The notes beneath the pieces were generated by a model that was not told the origin of the DNA, did not search any database, and saw only the letters and a list, made by a program, of their open reading frames with translations. DNA of 64,000 bases from Rhizopus arrhizus (taxonomy: Eukaryota; Mucoromycota; Mucoromycetes; Mucorales; Rhizopodaceae), in assembly GCA_024220505.1 (NCBI GenBank), contig JAKZZE010000008.1, positions 496,001 to 560,000 of the forward strand, read 5' to 3'. Numbering within the stretch: position 1 is the first letter of the stretch; each line of letters opens with the position of its first letter. The position numbers and the translations under genes are program-made. Positions 22,921-38,641 of the stretch are shown one piece after another.

Positions 22921-23024
22921 TATTTGATGACTTGAGTACATTTATTTTCGAGTGAGTTTTACAACACTGTTATATATGCGTAGTGACAAAGAACTAAAAC
23001 ATCTTAAATTTCAATAGCAATACC

Positions 23025-23909
23025 ATGGACAGAATATTGGACTTCATTGATACAAGAAAAGCAGAAGAAACTAATAAAAGTTGTGAAGCGTATAAGCTAT
23101 TATCAACGATTGATGCCATGTAATATTTTTCATATATTGTTTATTTATTGTATACAGTATTTAACATTATCTTTAGTCTCAAAAACATGAAACATTACAA
23201 AAGAGAAACAAAACTCTCTGAATCATTTTATTTGCATGCATTTCTTAGTGCTTTACGGCCTCTTTTGGATGATACGCGCGTGATTCTGAAAGAAGGTGAA
23301 CCGGTGTCTGCAGCAACACAAAGAATGCAACTAATTAACGAAGTCGATATTACTTATGGAAGAAGAGTTGATATCCTCGTTGCAACCGATCTTGACACTG
23401 ATATTGATGATGTAGAAATATGCTCTATCGAATTCAAAAAGCCAAATGCCACTACAGCTACATTACTACAACAACAAAATAAAAATATTAGGATCAACGG
23501 CTGTATTTTGAATGACATCCATCTTTTCACTCAAAACACTGATCACCGGCTTTTTTACTTGGATTTCGCCGGCAAATCTGCTTATATAGTTCAACTGTTC
23601 AGATATGAAAATTACTTTGTAGGACACAAGGTTGGGAATTTCAGCTTGATAAGCTCTTTGGTAGAGTTACATCAACTTCGAAAAAGTGTTTTAAACCTTT
23701 ATGCCTGGAGAGAGTTCGCAGTGGAACTTAGCAACAAAATCACATTGTCTCATATTGAGCAATCTTATAAGTATGATCTTGTGGAAGTCAGTGATTATGC
23801 TTCAAATAATTTCGTCCAATCACCAAAGAGAAATGTAACCCCAGTCAATATATTCTTATCACCTAGCAATCAGTCAAAAAGAACAAAGTATATGACTGAT
23901 CAATCATAG
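23025..23909 (+). CDS. PD-(D/E)XK-nuclease-like protein, right-arm copy
   Basis: Exons 23025-23119 and 23177-23909, with a GTAATA..TTTAG intron of 57 nt. The product is 275 aa and identical in sequence to the left-arm gene. Reading from the intron's downstream in-frame ATG without splicing gives 253 aa, but the upstream exon (MDRILDFIDTRKAEETNKSC) joins in frame and is preferred. Upstream, a TATAAAA-like stretch at about 22889 in the central element's terminal repeat could serve as promoter for both this gene and the transposase. No signal peptide or membrane segment is seen. Confidence 0.6.
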
Positions 23910-24383
23910 AAGGAATTTATATAAATATATACATATTCTCTTTTTTTCATATAACAAATAAAGAATTATTTTTAGTAATCTATCATTATACTTCGAGAGA
24001 AGATATATTGGTTGTTGATCCAGAGTAAAAGAAATAAAGAACAAAAAGAAAAAGTATGTAGAAAGACAGAGCGAAAATGAAAAAGTCATTTTATGACCAA
24101 ACTACTATAGCTCACTTCTTACAATGTCAAAAACTTTATACCCAACTTGACCCTTCCTTTATATCCTAACGCAGCCGACCTCTTAGACTCCCTCCTAAAC
24201 CTGCTATCTTATCAACAAAAATAAAATAAAATAAATAAAAATAATTTGTTTAGAACCTAAACGAAAAGAGAAATATCATTTAGGTCAATTTGATTTAACT
24301 TATTGCGACATTTCTTTTACTCCAAAAGGACAAGTATATTTGGCTTAATGCCATTAATTTTTTGGAAAGCGACATTTATTTTT

Positions 24384-25782
24384 GTTTAAACATGGTATTT
24401 TATTTATTTATGATCCATTTGAGCGCTAAAATATACAACAAATAAGTGTCCGCCCGGACCAGTTCAATCCGTTTGGAAGTGAGTGCTAAGAAAAAACCCC
24501 TTATGGGAACAAGGGTAAAAAATGAGAAAGGAAGGTAGGATGCATGGAGAGACATACGAAGTTAGTTGAATTGTCTCAGCCATTCAATTAGTTTTTGGCC
24601 ATGAGGTGCCTTGCATGGAATGGTTGTATAGTGTTGTAGTTGATCTAATTCATGGAGAATAGAACATATAACGGGCCATCGCCAGGTCCAGGACAAAGCA
24701 ATACTAGAGAGAACAAATGCGCGTGTCGGAAGCATATTCAAAAGGAAAGATATAGGGTCGGCTATTGTTTCAGGCATACAGAGTCGGCGATGCGTATTGA
24801 GGCAACTGATGGCGTGTCGTCTTGACAGGTTACTGTTGGGATGACGGGGGCAGGGTTTGGGCGCCCCACCCGGTAACCAACCAAGGCGCCAGCGTAAACA
24901 TCGACTTCTTTCTTCATGAGTCATTGGAAGCCACAAGATAGGGTCAAGGGTGATTGTCGGTCGACAGCTGGATAGCAGTTTGGAGTTCTTACCTTGGATC
25001 TGTTTTTCAAGGTTAGAGTGAAGAAATTTCTTTTTTATCGCTCTAAAGCCTCGAGCATCTAAGTCGGCTATCGTCAGCGGCATCAATCTCCACAGAGCAG
25101 TTTTTGATAGTCGATACCATTGATGACCTCTTGTGTACTGTATGTGTGGCATTAAGAGATATAGTAGTGTGTCCTCAGGTAAAGATAATGAACGAAAGAG
25201 GAATTGGGCTTGCAGGATAGCTATCCTTTCTTTCATTGTGGGTAACTTAGCCAAATGCAGCATCACCTTGGTGGATGTGTTTCCAGATGCGCCATAGATC
25301 TTACGTATGCATTTGTTTTGTGCCTCTTCTAGAGTTTTCAGCTGAGTGTGATTGAAGCAGTTAATAGCTATGCCGTATTCCATTTGTGGTCGAACTATTT
25401 GAGCATAAAACCGAGAGCATAGGAGCTTGGAGAATCCTGAAGGATTTACCCCAATAGAAGATAGAGCATTCATCGTAGCCATGGCTTTGAGAATATTGCT
25501 TTGTACAAGCTTCTCCGGATCAAGTTGACCACCTGGTTTGAAAGGTATTCCTAGGTAGTTAAAAGTTGTCGCTTGCGGTATAACTTGGTCATAGATCGCA
25601 TATTCTATTGTTTGTGGTTGGTTATCCAAGATGACACATTTTGAAGGATTCCACCGGTATCCCATTTGCATACTGTGTTCTTCGCATTTTTGTAGTAGGT
25701 CAACCATTGTTGAGCTATTGGCTATTAAAACCACATCATCCGCATAAAGTAAGCAGTTCAAGAGTGGTGCTAACTGTAATGG
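24384..25782 (-). mobile_element. 5'-truncated LINE in the right arm (same site as the left-arm LINE)
   Basis: Mirror copy of 18448-19846: the last 399 codons of ORF2 (24562-25761, starting at the NCLLYADDVVLIA catalytic block) plus 3' UTR, on the minus strand, with 3' target repeat at 24370-24383. At 25782-25784 it is joined to the right terminal repeat with one extra base, so the 5' 3,375 bp present in the left arm is missing here. Confidence 0.92.
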
Positions 25783-25783
25783 T

Positions 25784-25846
25784 CATTTATTTTTTGATTG
25801 CAGACATTCAATTTTCTGAAAGTGACAAAATTTACCGTTCTCACTG
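25784..25846. repeat. Right 63-bp terminal inverted repeat of the palindromic transposon
   Basis: Exact reverse complement of 15010-15072, followed by TA (25847-25848) and then ACGGAGTTGATA. In the empty site TAAGACCGGAAATAACGG (7059-7076) these flanks are joined by a single TA. Confidence 0.9.
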
Positions 25847-25860
25847 TAACGGAGTTGATA

Positions 25861-28459
25861 CACTATATATGACAGTTTAGATACGATCTGTGGCCGACGC
25901 TCACCACCAATGGACGAATGGCTTAAGGACTTTTGGACAACAGAAATGACTGCAGCTTTTAACCGCAAAGAATACTATTACAAAAAGTGGAGGAGAGCCC
26001 GCGGGTTAAATGCACTACGGCTATGGGTATCTCATCAGGAAGCTCAGGCTAAACTGAGACAGCTTATCCTAAAGCGCCGTCGGGAGACATGGCGCTACTT
26101 CTGCGATCAGATGGCTAACGGCACGTATACCAAGGCAGTCGCAAAATTCAGTCGCATAAGAAAAAACAGAACCCTCAAACCCACCTTTTCCCATGTGGAA
26201 GGACCCCAACATGCCGCTGATGAAATGGCTCGACACCTTCAACAAACCTTTGCTGGTGATTTACTATCTACCACTACAGAATCAACGCCGACTACCATCA
26301 ATGCGGAACCCTTTGACTCAGATGAATGCCCTTTTACAATTGAGACAGTTAACGATGCCATTGTACATCTACCTCGACGTAAAGCACCTGGTGTAGACCA
26401 TCTAACTATTGAAACACTTTTGCCTCTTACGGATCGGTTAACTCCAATCCTGGTGTACCTTTATCGACTCTGCTGGCGCTGGAGCTATACTCCCTTATCA
26501 TGGCGAGTTGCCCAAATTCTTCCCATACATAAAAAAGGTCCGGTAACCGATCCGGGAAATTTTCGCCCGATTAGCTTAACCTCTATCTTCAGGAAGATCT
26601 TAGAAAAATGTCTATATCGTGACCTGGTTGACCAAAGCCCAACGCTGGACATTGCGCAAGGTGGATTCCGTGAAGCTCGTAGTACACTGGATCAAGCACT
26701 ATCACTTGTAGAACTATGCTCCATCCTACGCAAACATCATCAGACCACTCCAACATTGGCCTTTCTTGATATCAAGTCTGCCTATGACACTGTGGACCGA
26801 AACTATATATGGCAAGCTTTAGAACCGTACCTGGACCCTCCACTACTCAGCCTGCTTAAGAATATGTTTAATGACGTCCGAATTGAAGTACTTCTCGGTA
26901 ATACCACCTCGGATCGTTTCTCTCCAACAACTGGCGTACTCCAAGGATCGATTCTATCTCCCTTCTTGTACTCTATCTACATCAATCAGTTGCCTAGCTT
27001 GTTACGTACCCAACCTCTGGAAGTGGACTCTCAACCTGCTCCTATTGAGTTTGCACTATCAATTAACTGTTTGTTGTATGCTGATGATGTCGTTCTCATC
27101 GCCTCCCCTACTCAACTCCAAATGCTTCTACAGCGTTGCGAAGAACATAGTCTCCATTTGGGTTATCGTTGGAATCCTCTCAAGTGTGTAATATTGGCCC
27201 CATCCTCCGATACCCAAAACTATACACTCTATGGTACTACTATTCCTCATGAAACCTCCTTTAGTTACTTAGGTATTCCTATCAGCCCTGGTGGATATCT
27301 CGACACACAGGCACTTATCCAAAGTAATACTACCAAAGCCCTGAAGACTATGAATCAAATGACTGCCATCGGTGTTAATTCCACCGGATTTAACAAACTT
27401 CTCTCAGTACGATTCTACTCTCAAATAGTGCGTCCTCAACTTGAGTACGGTCTTGCAATCAGTGCTGTGAAATATAAAGATTTCCAGAAGCTGGAATCAT
27501 GTCAAAATCAGTGTCTACGTCAGATCTTTGGAGGCAGCCCACGCTCATCCGTTAAGGTCATGCTACATCTGGTGAATCAGCCTACGATGAAAGAACGCAC
27601 CCATATCTTACAAGCTAAGTTCTTGCTCCGTAGTACTAATATACCAGAGGATACCCTTATTTTTAGATTACTCCCATATATTCGCACCTCTTCAAGCCAA
27701 TCTCAATGGTACAAGCTCACCACTTCTCCACTCTGGCGTCGATGTAGGGATATTGATCCAAACCAACTTAATAAACGACAGTTTAAAACTATTTGTCAAG
27801 CTCACCTACAAGAAACTCTCGAAAAACGCCGTACCGATACCAATTCCATCCTCCTTTCCACTTGTCGCCCCCAATTGATTGTGGATCCCATCCTCTGGCT
27901 ACCGATGTCCTATGTTGAACGTAGTCGCTTAATTCGCTGGCGTATGGGTTGGTTACCCGGTGGTAGACCAAAGCCGTGTATATACCACCCCCATGATCTA
28001 CTTACTCGGTCACATGCTATTACTTGTCTAAATATGCATCGACGTCTTCAATTACCAAGCACTGTTACTGATCCTTTATCTTTTCTCCTGAATATCTTGC
28101 CCACTTCCAGGAAAAAGCCAACGACACAAAATCGATCGAAATATGCTGCTTGGTTTATACGTTGGCCAACCATTTGCCAAATTTTACATGAACTTGACTA
28201 TCTTCACCATGACAAGATCGCTCCTGAGGTCCCACCCCTTGGCTCTAAACTCTTGCATTGGCTTGGCCCTAATTAATCTAGTATTGTTTGTTACTTTGTC
28301 TATCACCTCTTCCCTTCTTTACCCTTTTTCCCTTTTGCCTATCAAAAGGTTTTTAGATCCCACCCAAATCTTGAACTGGCTCGGGCAATGCAATAATTTC
28401 ATATTATTATGTGCTCAATTTGGGTCATTAAAATTTTACAATAAATACATTATTAAACG
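25861..28459 (+). mobile_element. 5'-truncated LINE, second family, with target-site duplication
   Basis: Flanked by TAACGGAGTTGATA at 25847-25860 and again at 28460-28473; including the preceding G the repeat is 15 bp. That G is the last base of the palindromic transposon's right end, which implies the LINE inserted after that transposon. The 3' UTR contains a hairpin-like stretch (about 28318-28350) and ends in TTAAAC without a long poly(A). Confidence 0.9.
25866..28276 (+). CDS. LINE ORF2, partial (reverse transcriptase and C-terminal domain)
   Basis: Open for about 800 codons from TIYDSLDTICGRRSPP; the first ATG is at 25910. The endonuclease domain and ORF1 are lost by 5' truncation. RT motifs KAPGVDHLTIE, NFRPISLTSIFRKILEK, AFLDIKSAYDTVDRNY, GVLQGSILSPFLYS and LLYADDVVLIA are intact, as is the C-terminal GWLPGGRPKPCIYHPHD region. 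About two thirds of the residues in these blocks match the 16384-19668 ORF2, so it is a sister family. The 14434-14996 fragment belongs to this family. Confidence 0.85.
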
Positions 28460-30128
28460 TAACGGAGTTGATATCTAGTTATTTTTTTAAAAGTATAATT
28501 ACTACAAGTAGCCTTTTCGAATGTACTTGTCTACTTTATCATTGAATACACAAGCAATCACTTACCAAAAAGGAATATCAAATAACACATACTTATCTTT
28601 TCTTCTTATCAAAGAAACCATGAAATCTTTGTACTCGATATAATAGTAACACAAATCTTAATAATTTGAAACTTTTGCGTGAGAAGGATTACTCAGATGA
28701 CCATGAGAAACAATCCCTGAATTTTACAAACTGAGACTGTTTCTCTCTCACGCAGTAAAGGACCCCTACTCCCTCGGTAAATATATCAATTGGTTAAGTT
28801 CATATATAAATACTATGCATCTTTGTTAGTCTTTAACAAAATGATGTTTTTACATATAAAGATGCAGTTAAATGAAAAAGAAATAAAATAGTGAGCTGAT
28901 ATAAACTTACCAAATTAAAATCATTAATTATCATACCATAGAAAGAACTGTAGCATTAAATAAAGAATGTGCATTCGTTTGTGCTCATTAATAACTTTTA
29001 AAATTCTCGTCAATTTTAAATATGGAAGATTATCGACAGTAAATTATAAATTAGACATTGGTCAAAAGAAAAATATTTACTTTTATATACAAGCAAGCAG
29101 AAAAGAAGGGAAAAAAAATGTAATGAAAACAATATATCAATAAGTTGAGATGGATTTAGAGTAAAATGCTTTTAATATACAAATAGATTAAGAGTTGTCA
29201 TTTCGTAGTTCTTCAGCTTTAGGTATAAAGTCGCCAACTAAAGTACATTGATTCCTTTAAATTTCCAGCCACAGAAACTCAAGAACACGTTAGATTTCTC
29301 CGCATAAAAAAATCTAACGTCTTTGCTTCTAGTGTAAAAGTGATAAAAAGTGGCGTTTTAATTTCTTGAACATTTGTGGTTTGTATTGTGATAAATCATT
29401 GGCAGTAATGATCAGTATTTTCTTTTATTGTTTCATTTTCGACACAGCGACATACCAGCATACAGAGACATCGGCTCGGCCTTTGTAGCCATGCGTAATT
29501 CCCGCAATGTACTAAAAAGTCATCAAGCAATCATAGATTACAATATACAAAAAGAAAAAAGAAAAAAAAAAAAAAAATTCAAAGATCGATTACAATAAAT
29601 CAAAGTTAGTGTTGTTATAATTAGCTGTACTAAATAACTGTTATGTATGTATATCAGTTTCTTTAGGTTTGCTTTTGTTCATTTATTTCAAAGACATTGT
29701 AACTCCAAGTAGCTGAGGATACTAATTTGAGTCCGATGAAAAGTAAACGGAATAATATAAAACAACTTGTTTTACAAAAGAAACAATCAAATTTAAACAA
29801 AAAAGTAGATGATGAAGGGTCTTCTACTTGTAAAATAAATTTCATTTTGTCGTGAGTACTCATGACTGTTTAATGCACTGCTGGATACAATTCTTTTAAA
29901 GCTGCTTTAAATACGCATTAAATGCCTAATTTAAGCGTTAGGACTTTTGGATATTGATACTATAATTAAAAGAAACATATTCACACGAGAAAAAAAAAAG
30001 CTTATGTCATTGCTTCATTTTACTTAGTTGAATTCAGGACTTTAAAAGTTACATTTCATAAATATATTACAATTTTTACATAAAAAATCTTAATTCTGTA
30101 CATACACAATCTCTGCTTTTTCTTTGAC

Positions 30129-34620
<4,492 letters not shown>

Positions 34621-35724
34621 TTATAAGCTTTGTTCTTTTATTAGTTGTGTCAATCCAGTCAATACTGGTGTACATCCTACTTCGCCTTTCCATGTCATCA
34701 AGCTATCTGCTCTTGTAGGCCCCTTGGTGATGATGCCTATTGGTTTATTTTGTTGATGGGCTATTTTTAATAGCCTGTAAGATGAATAGGTAGCAAGGGA
34801 TGATCCAATGACAACTATAGCAGAGGATTTTTCAATTAATTCCTCTGCTTTCCTTGTTATTCTAGGTTTGATGTTTTCACCAAAGAACACCACCTTGGGT
34901 TTCATCTTTTGACTACCACATGATAAACAGGGAGGAATGTCAAAGTCGTCATAAACAACACCCTTAGGTAGCTCAACATCACCATCAGGATTAATCTTGT
35001 TATTTCCACCTAATAAAACACTCCATGCTGGGTTACGAGCATGTATGCGATGCTGGTACATTGTTCTATCTGTTTCTGTTTCGCAGTCCATACACTCTAC
35101 TTTATAGAGCGTGCCATGCAACTCAAGGACTCTGTCAGAAGGTGTGCCAGCCTTTACATGGAGATTATCTACATTTTGAGTAATAATATTTTGAACATAT
35201 GGATATTTTGTCATCAAAGAAACCAAGGCATGGTGTGAATCATTCGGTAAAGCCTGCGACATCTTTGCCCAGCCTAAATAACTACGAGACCAATATCTTT
35301 GGCGAAAATGATGAGATGACGCTAGCTCATGATAAAGAATAGGTCTATGCTTTGGGTTACGCACATAGGTTCCCTTTGCTTATTTTATTAATTTCCTATG
35401 TAATGGCCCATTTTTTTTTTTTTTACCTGATCCCCTCTGTAGTCTGGTATGCCTGAGTCTGTTGATACACCTTTTTATAATTAAAAACAATAAAGTAAAG
35501 TGTCGGTTCTATATGATGATTTTGTATTATTTACCTGCTCCAGTTACAACTAGCATATTGCCCTTATGCTGCGTAAACATGTCAAATAGTCTTTGAATAA
35601 TTTCATCTTGATCAAATGATGATGCAAATGCAGGAATGGCAGCTTTCAGCTCTGGTATTCTTATAGTTGAGCTCCAGACTTTGGCAGAAACATGTTGATA
35701 TAGTGGGCGAGTAATGAATGTCAT
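34621..35724 (-). CDS. NAD-dependent sirtuin, SIRT4-like (class II)
   Basis: Exons 35535-35724, 35427-35470 and 34621-35373; 328 aa. NAD-binding GAGVSTDSGIPDYRG is split by intron 1; then TQNVDNLH, the catalytic His in ELHGTLYKVEC (~res 164), a zinc site with CMDC and CLSC pairs (the latter followed by G), KPKVVFFGE and VIGSSL. The spacing and the RNPKHRPI/RQRYWSRSYLGW block resemble SIRT4-type lipoamidase/deacylases, which are mitochondrial in animals. The N-terminus (MTFITRPLYQHVSAKVW) is basic and could be a mitochondrial presequence. It lies upstream of KDM5 in the same orientation. Confidence 0.9.
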
Positions 35725-36786
35725 ACTTGATTAAAAGAAGAAAGATTAAATATCTAATCACTTCTTTCAACCATTGCTCTTACCCACCATTTTCATATTC
35801 TGAGATTTAAAAGCAAAACGTTTTTGTTCCATTCTTTGTCTTACAAAACTTCAAAAGCTTCAAAGCTACTTATTATCCATGTTAAGTTGCCTTATTTGAT
35901 CAATAGAGGGATAATAGATTGCATTTGTTCAATCATTGATATATGTATAACTATACAAATTTATTCATTTTCCTAATTTGGAATGTGCCTGCATCATATT
36001 TGTATCATTTGAAATCAGTATATGCACCTTATTCGTTTGTAAAGTCGATACAATCACATAGAGCGTTTACAAATAATTAAATAAATCTATCTCATTTTTT
36101 GCAAATAAAAAGACAAGTGACCCTTTGTTCTTCTGTTAGTTAGTTGTTACAGGTCGTAAACCCAAACCTTGTGTTATTCAAACTTTCTTTAAATCAGTAT
36201 AGAGACTAATATTTGGACTGACTGACATGCTCTATGACACATATACATCTTAATTGAATCGTATTTGTATTAAATTAATGGGTCCATGATTTTAGTATAT
36301 CTTCAAATTAGCTATTATTGAAACCATGTTAAAATTTTTCCAATTGTTTATTACTCTTTGTACATCTGCTCATTAAAATTGTTAGGATAAAAAATCAGTT
36401 TCTTTGAGCAGTGTATTAACTCTAAAGAACCCATACGCAAATTTAGATCGTTTATCTTAAAAAATGAAACATTGGAGCTTTTATTTTTTTGGAATGGACC
36501 AATTATTACACCTGTTGTGCCATTGAACTGTCTATCACCAGAAAACAAAGAGCAGAAAGTTTGTGCATTCAACATAAGAAATTATTTAATAAGTTTATGA
36601 ATTATATATGCTTAAAATTATTTTTCAATTAAGAGAATAATTGTATTTAGTATTATTGCTCCTCATAAATGTATTAGAATATTTTAAAGGAAATCACACT
36701 TCGCACAAAAATGCTCTGCTGCTTTTAAAAGTGAGCCACTTTTAAGACGCGTCACATGACTGCGTCCTAAAATTTTATCTTTTTTT
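35725..36786. other. Divergent intergenic region between sirtuin and ctf8
   Basis: About 1.06 kb, AT-rich, shared promoter space for the sirtuin (-) and ctf8 (+). A 74-codon minus-strand frame at 36351-36575 has no recognisable motif and is not called as a gene. Confidence 0.5.
36747..36752. promoter_or_regulatory. MCB-like element (ACGCGT) in the ctf8 promoter
   Basis: ACGCGT 35 bp before the ctf8 start codon. This hexamer is the MluI cell-cycle box bound by MBF in yeasts, which drives G1/S genes. Ctf8 works in S phase, and an MBF DNA-binding subunit gene lies at 46319, so the site makes biological sense. A hexamer can occur by chance. Confidence 0.5.
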
Positions 36787-37206
36787 ATGGTGAACATTAT
36801 CATACAACCTCATAATACGTCGTGCCAAAGGCAAGATTTAGTCATTCTTGAATTTCAAGGAGGGTTCAATAGCAGCGAAGTAGTTGATTTATCAGATGTA
36901 AACATTGGCGATTTATCTCTAAATGAAGTAAAAAAAATAAAAATAAAAGACATAGCAATGCTTTTATGTTTCTTATTTTTTTTTTGCACATAGAATTCAG
37001 CTGAGCTCGTTGTTGGACATCAACGCCTTTTGGGCAAAAAAGTGAAATTAGCTAAACCGTTTGCTGCAATTCACAAAAGAGTGGATAGTATGGAAAATTA
37101 TTATGATGTTGTTTGCATTATAAAAGAAAAATACGTGTTCTTTCAAAGACCTGCTTTATTTGTACCAGAAAATCTGCGTAATTTGGCACGTATTGGAAGG
37201 TGTTAG
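36787..37206 (+). CDS. ctf8: Ctf8, subunit of the Ctf18-RFC clamp loader
   Basis: Exons 36787-36927 and 36994-37206 around a 66-nt intron; 117 aa. The family pattern is visible: LVILEFQGGF near the N-terminus, NIGDLSL, LVVGHQRLLGKKVKLAKPFA, YYDVVCIIKEKYVFFQRP. Ctf8 with Dcc1 and Ctf18 forms an alternative RFC that loads or unloads PCNA and supports sister-chromatid cohesion. The length is normal for the family. An ACGCGT box sits just upstream. Confidence 0.85.
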
Positions 37207-37646
37207 TTCGGAAAAGAGTAAAAGAATAGCAGGATACCAAGACAAAACAGTGTTATGATATATTTGTCGTGTAAATACATATTAAAGAGAAGAAAAAAAA
37301 CATTTGTCATTTATACATAAAAATTGATAAATTCATTGTGTATATTTTATATTAAACACTATTATACTTTCTCTCTTATGTTACTGTATTCAATACCATG
37401 TGAAATATTATAACATGGAATACAGTATAAAATAGAGAATGAAAGGCTTAAAGCTTCAAACGAGAAAATATGAACAAATAAGCTCTCGTTTTTTGAAGAC
37501 ACAAGCAGTCTTCCTTTATAAACTAAGTCATTCACTTTTATTTGACATGTACTAAAAGCTAATATATAAATAATTATAAATTCTCACAAGTATGTAAAAG
37601 ACATTTCTTTTTTTTTTGTTTTTTTTTTGTAAGAATAAAATTAAAA
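37207..37646. other. Intergenic region between ctf8 and the GATA gene
   Basis: 440 bp without a gene. At about 37383-37429 there is an interrupted inverted repeat (ACTGTATTC..CCATG against CATGGAATACAGT) that could form a hairpin at the ctf8 3' end. T-runs at 37608-37629 precede the GATA start codon by about 20 bp. Confidence 0.5.
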
Positions 37647-38641
37647 ATGGCTGGTAAAAGGATATCAAAACTCATTCTTGCTTGTACTAAACGCATCTCT
37701 AAAAAAGGGTATATGCCATTGCGCTTAAGTGTAAAGCCAGAAGGGCTGCCATCTGCATCTATTTTCCTCAATGATATTAATACCGAAGAGGCAGCTTCTG
37801 ATCCTTCCCCATCTTGTTGCTCTACAACTCAACGGTTGAACAGTATTTGTCCCGGATTTGAACACTTCGCTCATCATAACGTGAATTATGCGCAGCAGGA
37901 GTCCAACAATGATCTCAACTCTGTGCTGCAAATGAATCGAGCCGATGGGTTTACTGCTTCTTGTTCTTCTCGATCCTCCTCTTTCTCTTCGTCTAACTCA
38001 GAAAATTCTAGTTCTTCTCCAAAACGCTGCTATCCTTTCATGCTTATGAAAACTTATAAGGCTTACAAGACAATTCATACACATCGTTGCTCTGATTATT
38101 GCTTTCAGAGCACCATGACTGCTGTAAATCATAGGTGTAATGGTTCTAATTTAGACACTGAGCAAGTTGAATGTAAATCTCCAAAAAAACCTCAATGCGA
38201 AAAAAAGCATTACACAAAAAAATCGAATCAAGGAAAGCAAAAAAACAAAAAAAAATGCTACAATTGTTTTACTACGCATTCTCCAACGTGGAGACGTGGT
38301 ACGGCAAAGGAAACGAAAAACCAGTTGCTTTGTAACGCGTGTGGACTTTAGTAAGTTTATGTATTTAAAGCAAGTGTTCTTTTTTTTAAATGACATATCT
38401 TATGCAAAGTGAAAAAACAGCTAAAAGAAACAGAATGTTAGTGACTAATAAAGATGGGTGCACAAAAGTTGTTCGTAAAAGAGATGTTCGTAAGTACTGT
38501 TGCTCTGTATGTAAGCAAAGTGATTCTACTCGTTGGCGATTTATTAATGACGCTGTCAAATGTAAGTAAGGTATACATATCTTTAAATCTGAAGCTAACA
38601 ATAATCTTTTAGGTGAAAAATGCATTCGTTCTGGTTACTGA
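37647..38641 (+). CDS. GATA-type zinc-finger transcription factor
   Basis: Exons 37647-38350, 38410-38561 and 38613-38641; 294 aa. A long Ser-rich N-terminus (CSSRSSSFSSSNSENSSSS) leads to a canonical GATA finger CYNCFTTHSPTWRRG...LLCNACGLY, interrupted by an intron right after the last Cys block. Downstream is a second C4 unit, CCSVCKQSDSTRWR...CEKC, four residues before the stop. That second unit has the Cys-x2-Cys pairs but departs from the GATA consensus and lacks the usual basic tail. The product should bind GATA-like sites in the nucleus. A protein ending this close to its last cysteine is unusual. Confidence 0.85.

Larger units (their letters stand above)
15010..25846. mobile_element. 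10.8-kb TA-flanked palindromic transposon carrying nuclease-like genes and nested elements
   Basis: The ends are perfect 63-bp inverted repeats beginning CAGTGAGAACGGTAAATTTT (15010-15072; 25784-25846), flanked by TA on both sides. Inside, 18448-21447 and 22783-25782 are inverted copies (coordinates sum to 44230), seemingly identical. Each arm carries the same spliced 275-aa gene and the 3' part of the same LINE. The left arm alone has the LINE's 5' 3.4 kb. A Tc1-like transposon fills the centre (21310-22920). Without LINEs and the central element it would be about 3 kb, almost entirely inverted repeat. TA target, CAGT ends and an empty site at 7059-7080 argue for real transposition. Its own transposase is not identified; the central one may act on it. 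Confidence 0.85.

Noticed and set aside
15010..25846. Palindrome as a pure assembly fold-back artefact
   Set aside because: Arms differ by a 3.4-kb block, ends coincide with TA-flanked terminal repeats, and an empty site exists at 7059. An artefact cannot be fully excluded without long reads.
36351..36575. 74-codon minus-strand frame upstream of ctf8
   Set aside because: No recognisable motif or splice context; likely random in the divergent promoter region.
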